From JBCBEX01 sp038528235 (lineage in GTDB: Bacteria > Bacteroidota > Rhodothermia > Rhodothermales > Rubricoccaceae), in the NCBI GenBank assembly GCA_038528235.1, contig JBCBEX010000030.1, positions 1 to 42,907 of the forward strand: a stretch of DNA of 42,907 nt, given 5' to 3'. Shown one piece after another: positions 23,161 through 30,193 of this stretch. The position numbers and the translations under genes are program-made. Positions within the stretch are counted from its first letter, which is position 1. Every line of letters begins with the position of its first letter. The notes below the pieces were generated by a model. It worked only from the letters and a program-made list of their open reading frames with translations, was not told the DNA's origin and searched no databases.

Positions 23161-26100
23161 TCACGGCGTCACCTCCGCACGTGCGAGCGTGTCCTCCGTG
23201 AGACCGTCGCCCGCAGACCCGTGTCCGCTCCCAGACTGTCGACGTAGACGACGACTCTGTACGACGGCGTAGAGCGCCGGAATCATCACGAGCGTGTGGA
23301 CGGTCGAGGTCACGAGGCCGCCTACCATCGGCGTGGCGATGCGCTGCATCACCTCCGCACCCGTTCCGGTTCCGACTAGGATGGGAAGCAAGCCCAGAAT
23401 CGTCGTGAAAACCGTCATGAGCTTCGGCCGGACGCGGTCGACGGCCCCTTCTTCCAGGGCTGCTTTCAGGTCGGCGATACTCGTTAGGCGTCCCTCGCGG
23501 CGGTAGCGCCGGACGGCCTCGTCGAGGTAGACGTGCATCACCACGCCTGTCTCGGCGGCCAGCCCGGCCACGGCGATCAGGCCCACGCCCACGGCAATCG
23601 AGAAGTTGAACCCGAGCGCGAACAGCAGCCACACCGCGCCGACCAGCGCGAACGGCAGCGGTACCATCAAGAGTAGTGCCTCGGTGACGCTCCGAAAATG
23701 GAGGAACAGGAGCAAGAAAATTAGGATGAGCGCGAGCGGGACGAGGACGGCGAGGCGGGCGTTGGCGCGGGCCATGTACTCGTACTGTCCGCTCCACCGC
23801 AGCGAGTAGCCCGGCGGCAGCGCCACGGCGGCCTTGACGGCAGCGCGGGCGTCCTGCACGTAGGTGCCCACGTCCGTCTCTTCGCCGATATCGACGTAGA
23901 CCCACGCGTTGGGGCGGGCGTTCTCGGACTTGATCATCGGCGGGCCGGTCGCGAACGAGAACGTGGCAAGCTGCCCGAGCGGGATCTGCGCGCCGGCAGA
24001 GCCTGTCCCCGCGGAGGCGGGGATCGGCACGAGCACCTGTCGGAGCGCAGGAAGGTCGTCGCGCAGCGCGCGTGGGTAGCGGACGTTGACCGGGTAGCGC
24101 TCCAGACCCTCAACCGTCTCCGTCACGTTCATCCCGCCGATGGCCGCCTGGATCACGTCCTGCACATCGCCCGACGTGAGACCATAGCGGGCCGCCGCGG
24201 CGCGGTCGACGTCAATGTCGAGAAAGCTGCCGCCCAGGACGCGCTCGGCGTAGGCGCTCCGCGTGCCCGGCAGGTCGCGCACGGCGGCCTCGACCTCGCG
24301 CGCGAGCCGCTCCAGCGTCGCCAGGTCCGGCCCGGCGACCTTCACGCCGACGGGCGTCTTGATGCCCGTCGCGAGCATGTCGATGCGCGTCTTGATGGGC
24401 ATCGTCCAGGCATTCGTCAGGCCCGGCAGCTGCACGGCGGCGTCGAGTTCGCCGATGAGCGCCTCGCGGGTGAGGCCGTCGCGCCAGTCGTCCTCTGGCT
24501 TGAGGAGGATCGTCGTCTCGATCATCGAGAGCGGCGCGGGGTCGGTGGCGGTCTCGGCCCGCCCGATTTTGCCGAAGACGCGCTCAACCTCCGGAATCTG
24601 CGCGATGAGGCGGTCGGTGCGCTGGAGCAGTTCCTTTGCCTCCTGCGGCGAGACGCCCGGCAGCGTGGTCGGCATGTAGAGCAGGTCGCCCTCCCAGAGC
24701 GGCGGCATGAACTCGCTCCCGACCTGCGGGAACGGCACGACCGTCTGGCCGAGCAAGAGCCGTTGCACCGGCAAGAGCGTCAGCGCGAGGAGTGCAAAGC
24801 CGACGACGAGGACCGTGCGCGGACGCCGCAGCGTGCCGCGGATGACGGGGCGGTAGGCGCGCAGAAAGAGCCGCGCGACGGGGTTCTCTTGCTCCGAGCG
24901 GATCCGCCCCTTGACGAACGTCACCATGAGCGCCGGGACGAGCGTGACCGCCAGCAGCGCCGCCGCTGCCATCGCGAACGTCTTGGTGAGCGCGAGCGGC
25001 CGGAACAGCCGCCCCTCCACGTCGCCGAGCGCGAACACGGGAAGGAAGCTCACCGTCACGATCAAGAGCGAGAAGAACAGGCTCGGCCCGACCTCCTGCG
25101 CCGCCGCGATAACCGCCCGTGTGCGCTCACGGTCGTCGTAGGTCGCAGGTCGTGGGTCGAAGGTCTCTGTAGAAGCATCATCGTGCGCACCTGACCTGCG
25201 ACTTGCGACCTCAGTATGACCTGTGACCCCAGACCTATGACCGCGCAAGCGCTCTAGATGCTTGTGCGCGTTCTCGACCATCACGAGGCTCGCGTCCACC
25301 ATCACGCCGATCGCGATGGCGAGGCCGCCGAGCGACATGATGTTGGCGTTGATGCCGAGGAGGTACATCACGCCCATCGCCGCGAGCAGGCCGACGGGCA
25401 CGGTGACGAGCGCCACGAACGCGCTGCGGACGTGCAGCAGGAACACGAGCACGATGAGCGCGACGACCAGCAGCTCCTCCCAGATGCGCGTCGTGAGCGT
25501 GTCCACGGCGCGGCCGATGAGCGCGCTGCGGTCGTACTCCGTGACGACCTCGACGCCCGGCGGTAGCCCCGGCGTGATTTCAGCCAGCCGCGCCTTGACG
25601 CGGTCGATGGTCGCCTGCGCGTTCTCGCCCGAGCGCATCACGACGATCCCACCGACGACCTCGCCTTCGCCGTTGATGTCGGCGATGCCGCGGCGGATTT
25701 CGGGGCCGAGTTGCACCCGTGCCACATCGCCGACGGTCACGGGTGTCCCGCCGTCGGCGCGGAGCACGACCTGCCGGATGTCGTCCAGCCCGCGCAGGTA
25801 GCCTTTGCCACGCACGATGTATTCGCGCTCGCCGAGCTCCAGCAGCCGCCCACCGACGTCTCGATTGCTGCGCTGGAGCGCGTCGCCAACCCGCCCGATG
25901 GGGATGCCGTACGCCGCCAGCTTCTGCGGGTCTACCACGACCTGGTACTGCTTCTCGAACCCGCCAATCGATGCTACCTCGCTGACACCATCGACGGCCT
26001 GCAACTCGACTTTCAGGTAGAAGTCCTGGACGCTGCGGAGCTGCGCGAGGTCGTAGGTACCCGTCGTGTCGCGGAGGCTGTACTGGTAGACCCACCCCAC

Positions 26101-26541
26101 GCCGGTCGCATCGGGGCCGAGCAACGGGCTGGCGTCGTCGGGGAGGCGGTCCTGGATCTGCGCGAGGGTTTCGAGCACGCGGCTGCGCGCCCAGTAGAGG
26201 TCCGTGCCGTCCTCGAAGATCACGTAGACAAAGCTCGTCCCGAACATCGAGGTGCCGCGCACGGTCTGCGCGTACGGCACGGAGAGCAGCGCCGACGTGA
26301 GCGGGTACGTCACCTGCTCCTCGACGATCTGCGGCCCTTGTCCCGGATACTCGGTCTTAACGATCACTTGGACATCCGACAGGTCCGGGATCGCATCGAC
26401 GGGCGTGTTGAGCGTGGCGACGGTGCTGAGCGCCGCCACGAGCAGCGTCACGATCCCGACGAGCAGCCGGTTCGCCGCGCTCCACGCGATGAGGCGTTCG
26501 AGCGCTGAGGGGCGCGTGCTGGAAGGAGGCAGGGTGTTCAT
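23161..26541 (-). CDS. cusA: Heavy-metal RND efflux pump, CusA/CzcA family (probably Cu/Ag)
   Basis: An inner-membrane proton-driven pump subunit of 1126 residues, slightly long for the family (about 1040-1070). The N-terminal NRLLVGIVTLLVAALSTVATL span, the periplasmic QVIVKTEYPGQGPQIVEEQVTYPLT region and IGVMVDASLVMVENAH in TM4 are typical of the heavy-metal branch. Met673 (PLSMIETT) and Met722 (RIDMLATG) lie in contexts matching two copper-binding methionines of E. coli CusA as I recall them, which favours Cu(I)/Ag(I). Residues 434-467, in the cytoplasmic loop after TM4, are encoded by an F5 repeat element and account for the extra length. The operon order is Cys-rich protein, TolC-like channel, CusB, CusA, cupredoxin. 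A 184-bp gap before this gene holds an F1 repeat. Confidence 0.92.
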   Translation of the reverse strand: MNTLPPSSTRPSALERLIAWSAANRLLVGIVTLLVAALSTVATLNTPVDAIPDLSDVQVIVKTEYPGQGPQIVEEQVTYPLTSALLSVPYAQTVRGTSMFGTSFVYVIFEDGTDLYWARSRVLETLAQIQDRLPDDASPLLGPDATGVGWVYQYSLRDTTGTYDLAQLRSVQDFYLKVELQAVDGVSEVASIGGFEKQYQVVVDPQKLAAYGIPIGRVGDALQRSNRDVGGRLLELGEREYIVRGKGYLRGLDDIRQVVLRADGGTPVTVGDVARVQLGPEIRRGIADINGEGEVVGGIVVMRSGENAQATIDRVKARLAEITPGLPPGVEVVTEYDRSALIGRAVDTLTTRIWEELLVVALIVLVFLLHVRSAFVALVTVPVGLLAAMGVMYLLGINANIMSLGGLAIAIGVMVDASLVMVENAHKHLERLRGHRSGVTGHTEVASRRSGAHDDASTETFDPRPATYDDRERTRAVIAAAQEVGPSLFFSLLIVTVSFLPVFALGDVEGRLFRPLALTKTFAMAAAALLAVTLVPALMVTFVKGRIRSEQENPVARLFLRAYRPVIRGTLRRPRTVLVVGFALLALTLLPVQRLLLGQTVVPFPQVGSEFMPPLWEGDLLYMPTTLPGVSPQEAKELLQRTDRLIAQIPEVERVFGKIGRAETATDPAPLSMIETTILLKPEDDWRDGLTREALIGELDAAVQLPGLTNAWTMPIKTRIDMLATGIKTPVGVKVAGPDLATLERLAREVEAAVRDLPGTRSAYAERVLGGSFLDIDVDRAAAARYGLTSGDVQDVIQAAIGGMNVTETVEGLERYPVNVRYPRALRDDLPALRQVLVPIPASAGTGSAGAQIPLGQLATFSFATGPPMIKSENARPNAWVYVDIGEETDVGTYVQDARAAVKAAVALPPGYSLRWSGQYEYMARANARLAVLVPLALILIFLLLFLHFRSVTEALLLMVPLPFALVGAVWLLFALGFNFSIAVGVGLIAVAGLAAETGVVMHVYLDEAVRRYRREGRLTSIADLKAALEEGAVDRVRPKLMTVFTTILGLLPILVGTGTGAEVMQRIATPMVGGLVTSTVHTLVMIPALYAVVQSRRLRRQSGSGHGSAGDGLTEDTLARAEVTP
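25141..25242. repeat. F5 repeat element embedded in cusA
   Basis: On the plus strand it reads GGTCGCAGGTCGTGGGTCGA followed by AGGTC, a 25-30 bp spacer, then the inverted words GACCTGCGACTTGCGACC and degenerate GACC units. It is about 102 bp (34 codons), in frame, within the cytoplasmic loop after TM4. Homologues as I know them have about 20-25 residues there. Boundaries are approximate. Confidence 0.75.
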
Positions 26542-26579
26542 GCGCGGCCTCGCGGGCTTAGCTCCTCCACCTCCAACCC

Positions 26580-26706
26580 TGTCATCCTGAGCGAGCGCAG
26601 CGAGTCGAAGGATCTACGGGCCAGCTTCCAAGCTCCGTGCGAAGCTTCCAGGGACGACATAGATCCTTCGACTGCGCAGCCGCTGGCTGCTTCGCTCAGG
26701 ATGACA
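26580..26706. repeat. F1 inverted repeat, copy 2 (between cusB and cusA)
   Basis: It begins TGTCATCCTGAGCGAGCGC and ends GCTTCGCTCAGGATGACA; the terminal arms are inverted copies over at least 15 bp. Inner words GTCGAAGGATCTA and TAGATCCTTCGAC are also inverted. It fills most of the 184-bp gap between the cusB stop and the cusA start and could reduce or process the downstream transcript. Confidence 0.85.
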
Positions 26707-26725
26707 AGGGGTGTAGAACAAGCAG

Positions 26726-28300
26726 TCATGGCGTCTCCTCGCTCAAGTCCATTCCATTCATTGCGCTGTTCTGGACGTCGTCGCTGGTCATCGCCGTGAG
26801 GCTGGCCGCGAGCCGCGCCTCGGAGTCGATCAGGAACTGGGCGCTCGTGACGATGCGCTCGGTGCCGTCAAGGCCGTCGAGAACCTGCACGATGGCCTTC
26901 CCCACAGTGTCCGGGCCGTCAGCCGATTCGCCCTCCGCACCGAGGAGGACGGCCCGCGGGCGGAAGCGGCCCGAGAGGGCGCCGGTCTCGTCGACCTCGG
27001 CGACGATCACGACGGCCTCCTCGCCGGTGCGGATGACGGCCTCCACAGGCACGCTCAGGCGCGGTTCCGTAGCGTCGCCGGTGAGGCGAGCGATGGCATA
27101 CATCTCAGGTTTAAGCCGCCGGTCGGCGTTCGCCACGACCACGCGTGCGGTGCCGGTCCGTGTCGCCGGATCGAGGGTGTCGTAGACGTACTCCACGCGC
27201 CCCGTGAGCGGCTCGCCGAGCCAGGCTTCGATCTCGATCTGTGCTTCGGTGCCGACGCCCACCCAGCCAAGGTCGGCCTCGGGCACATCGACCTGCAGCC
27301 AGAGCTGACTGAGATCGACGACTTCGAAAAGCCGCATGCCTGCCTGCGCCCGCATGCCCCCGACGACGTGCTTCTCGACGACGGTGCCGTCCGCGGGGCT
27401 GTAGACGGTGAGCGTCCGTTGCACCTCGCCGGTTTCGATGAGCTGGTCAATCTGCGCCTCGGTCACGTCGAAGAGCGTGAGGCGACGCCGGGCCGCCTCC
27501 ACGAGCCGGTCGCCTTCTTCGGGCGAGGCCATCAGGTCGCGGGTGCGGAGCGCGAGCAGTACCTCTTCCTGCGTGGCGACGAGCTCGGGGCTGTACAGCT
27601 CCAGCAGCGGCTGTCCGCGCCGGACGCGGTCGCCCTCGGCATCGACGTAGAGCCGCTCGACCCACCCGCTCACCTTGAGCGTGACGACCTCGCGGGCGCG
27701 CTCGTTGGCCTCGAACGTGCCCGTCGTGCGGAGCGTCCGTGCGAGCACCTGCTCAGTGACGGGTGCCGTCCGCACGCCGAGGTTCTGCATCGTCACCGCG
27801 TCGATCTCGACGGTGCCAGGAGTGGCTCCGTTGACGGAGACAGGCTGGAGGTCCATGCCGCAGACGGGGCACTGGCCCGGCTTGTCCTGCACCACCCACG
27901 GGTGCATCCCGCTCTGATAGACAATGCCATCGCCGTTGGTGTCGTAGGCCGCGAGCCCACCCGGCGTGTCCGCTGGATCCTCGGTACCGGTCGTGGCAAC
28001 AGGGGCTGCATCGGAATCCGGTGCCTCGCTGCCGCAGCCCCACGCGAGGCTCGCGACGAGAAGCAGCACAACGAAGAAGGCCGCGCGCGAATGTAAACCG
28101 CGCTGGTGCGGCTCCCCCCGCCCTGTGTCGGCTTCGTTCTTTCGAACTCCGCTTCTCGGACTGTCCCCCTCACTCGTGAGGGGGACAGCTTGACCGCCGT
28201 CCAGGCGTGTCAAGCGGGGGGAGCCGCGTCGCGGCAGGGCCTTCAGTGGTGAGTCGTGCGTTGCTTCCGGCACAGGTCGTCGGGGCTGTGTGTCATTCAT
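26726..28300 (-). CDS. cusB: RND efflux periplasmic adaptor, CusB-like, with heavy-metal-binding domain
   Basis: Membrane-fusion protein linking CusA to the outer-membrane channel; 524 residues. The ATG at 28300 overlaps the stop of the upstream TolC-like gene (ATGAATGA), indicating translational coupling. Residues about 25-64 are encoded by an F2 element. Only then comes a lipoprotein signal (AAFFVVLLLVASLAWGC, Cys89), so the signal peptide is displaced about 70 residues from the start. Next is a heavy-metal-binding motif (GMHP at 131-134; CPVCGMDL at 144-151), then barrel-sandwich, hairpin and beta-barrel parts (GWVERLYVDAEGDRVRRGQPLLELYSPELV). A start downstream of the repeat would need a TTG inside it. 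Whether the long cytoplasmic N-region is tolerated is unknown. Confidence 0.9.
   Translation of the reverse strand: MNDTQPRRPVPEATHDSPLKALPRRGSPRLTRLDGGQAVPLTSEGDSPRSGVRKNEADTGRGEPHQRGLHSRAAFFVVLLLVASLAWGCGSEAPDSDAAPVATTGTEDPADTPGGLAAYDTNGDGIVYQSGMHPWVVQDKPGQCPVCGMDLQPVSVNGATPGTVEIDAVTMQNLGVRTAPVTEQVLARTLRTTGTFEANERAREVVTLKVSGWVERLYVDAEGDRVRRGQPLLELYSPELVATQEEVLLALRTRDLMASPEEGDRLVEAARRRLTLFDVTEAQIDQLIETGEVQRTLTVYSPADGTVVEKHVVGGMRAQAGMRLFEVVDLSQLWLQVDVPEADLGWVGVGTEAQIEIEAWLGEPLTGRVEYVYDTLDPATRTGTARVVVANADRRLKPEMYAIARLTGDATEPRLSVPVEAVIRTGEEAVVIVAEVDETGALSGRFRPRAVLLGAEGESADGPDTVGKAIVQVLDGLDGTERIVTSAQFLIDSEARLAASLTAMTSDDVQNSAMNGMDLSEETP
28108..28227. repeat. F2 branched palindromic element, copy c, inside cusB
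   Basis: GCGGCTCCCCCCG (28108-28120) pairs perfectly with CGGGGGGAGCCGC (28215-28227). Arm 2 is CTGTCCCCCTCA-CTCG-TGAGGGGGACAG (28161-28188). One side arm is CTTGAC...GTCAAG (28189-28214); the other contains GTTC-TTTC-GAAC. By its arms it is inverted relative to copy d. It is about 120 bp (40 codons) and leaves the cusB frame open. Confidence 0.88.
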
Positions 28301-29678
28301 CGTTCGGCGCTCCCAGTTGGGTCTGCGAGGGCGGCGTACCGAGCGTGCGTTCGAGCGCGGCGACGGCGTGGGCATAGCGAGCACGGGCCGCGTCGAGGGC
28401 GAGGCGGAGGTCGAAGCGGGTGCGTTCGGCGTCGAGGAGCGCGCCGTAGTCGGCCCGCCCCGTCGCGTAGGCGGCGAGCACCGACTCGACGGTGGCGTTG
28501 GCCTGCGGAAGAAGGCGGTCGGTGTAGAGCGCGATCTGCGCGGCCTCGTCGCGGAGCTGCGCGCGGAGCCCCGCGAGCGTCGTGGCGATGTCTGTGGCGA
28601 GGGCGGTGCGCTCAGCCTCAGCTTGGGCAGCGCGGAGCCGCGCCTCGTCCTCGGCGGCACGGCGACGTGCCCCGTCGAGCGGGATACTCATCGTCACGCC
28701 CACGGCGAAGGCGTCGCGGCCGTCGGCTGAGGTAGGCACGCTGCGGTCGCCGATGTTGAAATAGGTCACGTTCACGCCGAGGTCGGGGTAGCGACTCTGG
28801 CGTGCCAGCGCGGCCTCGGCTTCGGCTTGGGCGATGCGTGCATCGAGGGCGTCGTTCTCGGGATGCTGGGTGAGCAGTAGGTCTGCGGTCGCACTGGCGC
28901 AGTGCTCCGGATTGGCTCCCCCCGCTTGGCACGCCTGAACAGCAGCCAAGCTGTCCCCCTCACCCGTGAGGGGGACAGTTCGAGCGGGGCGAGAACGGGG
29001 GGAGGCGAGCGTAGCGAGCGGCATCGTCCCGAACGTGGCGAGGTTCGGCGCGTTGAGTAGCCGGGCGAGCGTCTGCTGCGCGCGGGCTTCCTCCGTGTCA
29101 AGGTCGAGCAGCCGCGCGGTGAGGCGTTCGCGGGCGAGTTGGATCTGGAGGATGGCACTCTGCGGACCGCGCCCAACCTCGTAGCGCGTCACGGCGGCGT
29201 CCACGAACGCAACCAGGCGTGCCTGGAAGGCCTCGACGTGGCGGCGCGTCGCCTGCACGCGGGCGAGGCCCACATAGACCGTCTTCACCGCGAGCGCTAC
29301 ATCGAGGGCGTAGGCCTCCGATTGCGCCTCGGCCATCTCGGCTCCGCGCGCCGCCGCTTCGGCGCGGAGCCGCAGCGTGCCGGGCCACGGGAACCGCTGC
29401 TCGACGCGCACCTGCGCTTGCTGAGCGCCCCGGGCTGTCAGGATCGGCGCTGGGAACGCCGTCACGCCGACCGTCGGGTTGGGCCGCGCAGATACCTGCT
29501 CAGCACGCGTCCCGAGCGCGTCGGCGTGCAGCCGTTCCGCCGCCAGCGACGGGTTGTCGGCGACGGCCACGCGGAGCAGCGAGTCGAGGGGGAGTCCAGA
29601 GTCGGGAGCCTGAGCGAATGCGCACAGCGGAAGCAGCAGGCCGATCAGCGCACAGCGCGCTGACGAGAAAACAGCCAT
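28293..29678 (-). CDS. TolC-like outer-membrane efflux channel
   Basis: A 461-residue outer-membrane factor with a signal sequence (SSARCALIGLLLPLCAFAQA). Two long helical repeats of the TolC type follow (LRLRAEAAARGAEMAEAQSEAYALDVALAVKTVYVG in the first, DEARLRAAQAEAERTALATDIATTLAGLRAQL in the second) with NPSLAAERLHADALG at the front. Paired with CusA and CusB it should form the exit duct. The start is the ATG at 29678; an upstream in-frame ATG falls in the intergenic hairpin. Residues 225-255 (including TVPLTGEGDS and two vicinal-region features AVQACQAGG) come from an in-frame F2 element inserted between the two halves of the protein, at about the inter-repeat loop. The stop overlaps the cusB start. 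Confidence 0.88.
   Translation of the reverse strand: MAVFSSARCALIGLLLPLCAFAQAPDSGLPLDSLLRVAVADNPSLAAERLHADALGTRAEQVSARPNPTVGVTAFPAPILTARGAQQAQVRVEQRFPWPGTLRLRAEAAARGAEMAEAQSEAYALDVALAVKTVYVGLARVQATRRHVEAFQARLVAFVDAAVTRYEVGRGPQSAILQIQLARERLTARLLDLDTEEARAQQTLARLLNAPNLATFGTMPLATLASPRSRPARTVPLTGEGDSLAAVQACQAGGANPEHCASATADLLLTQHPENDALDARIAQAEAEAALARQSRYPDLGVNVTYFNIGDRSVPTSADGRDAFAVGVTMSIPLDGARRRAAEDEARLRAAQAEAERTALATDIATTLAGLRAQLRDEAAQIALYTDRLLPQANATVESVLAAYATGRADYGALLDAERTRFDLRLALDAARARYAHAVAALERTLGTPPSQTQLGAPNDE
28914..29006. repeat. F2 branched palindromic element, copy d, inside the TolC-like gene
   Basis: GGCTCCCCCCG (28914-28924) pairs with CGGGGGGAGGC (28996-29006). Side arm CTTGGC...GCCAAG (28925-28950) is followed by the conserved arm CTGTCCCCCTCA-CCCG-TGAGGGGGACAG (28951-28978). 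The remaining arm is a shortened GTTCGAG...GAGAAC. It is about 93 bp (31 codons) and preserves the reading frame. Confidence 0.88.
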
Positions 29679-29684
29679 GAGTCG

Positions 29685-29749
29685 GATCGAGCAAAACCAC
29701 ACGGACGCGACCCGTCGCGTGGCAGCGACGGGAACCATCCGGCTCGATC
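29685..29749 (-). promoter_or_regulatory. Nested hairpin between the Cys-rich gene and the TolC-like gene
   Basis: GATCGAGC (29685-29692) pairs with GCTCGATC (29742-29749), enclosing CCCGTCGC (29711-29718) paired with GCGACGGG (29725-29732). It begins at the stop codon of the Cys-rich gene and ends seven bases before the TolC-like start. It may attenuate or stabilise the operon transcript. No T-run follows, so it is not a standard terminator. Confidence 0.5.
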
Positions 29750-30131
29750 AGATCAGCAGCACCGCAAAGGCCAGGTGCGAGCGCACCGGCGGCGGGCCGG
29801 TGTCGAGGTCAGCCGTTGCCTGTGTTGGAGGTGCAGGCGGCGACGGGGCCAGTGTCCACAGCACCGGCAGCGCGGGCACATCGAGCGGCGTAGGCACGAC
29901 CGCGCGCTCGGAGAGCAGCGTTGCCGGGTGCGCATCGCAGCATGCCTCGGCCATCGGTATCGGCATCTCAGCGGGCGGGCAGCGTGTCTCCTCGACAGGG
30001 CAGCAGCACCCTTCGTCCATCGTGCACACGTAGGCCAGCGCCGGGGCCGCCGCCATCAGCACGAAGCTGAACGCGAGAAGCGCGGGGAGCAGACGCAGGG
30101 GACGAAGCACAGGCACGAGCACGATGGGCAA
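29748..30131 (-). CDS. Small exported Cys/Met-rich protein, first gene of the efflux operon
   Basis: A protein of about 127 residues that I do not recognise by name. A hydrophobic export signal (LRLLPALLAFSFVLMAAAPALA) is followed by a compact metal-ligand-rich segment: YVCTMDEGCCCPVEETRCPPAEM and then MPIPMAEACCDAHPA, with eight cysteines, several methionines and one histidine in about 40 residues. The C-terminal half is proline-rich and ends in SHLAFAVLLI. Periplasmic binding of Cu(I) or Ag(I) is inferred from composition and from its position directly upstream of the TolC-like, CusB and CusA genes. The start appears to be TTG (30131), preceded by AGGTG; a GTG a few codons downstream is an alternative. 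Confidence 0.65.
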   Translation of the reverse strand: MPIVLVPVLRPLRLLPALLAFSFVLMAAAPALAYVCTMDEGCCCPVEETRCPPAEMPIPMAEACCDAHPATLLSERAVVPTPLDVPALPVLWTLAPSPPAPPTQATADLDTGPPPVRSHLAFAVLLI

Positions 30132-30193
30132 GATTCAGCACCTACCGTTCCTCGGTCGGGCTGTTCCATCCTCACCGTTCTCCACGTCGCCTG

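Noticed and set aside
26538..26729. 63-codon open frame between cusB and cusA
   Set aside because: It is the translation of the F1 repeat (MTACSTP...LRMTGLEV) and not a gene.
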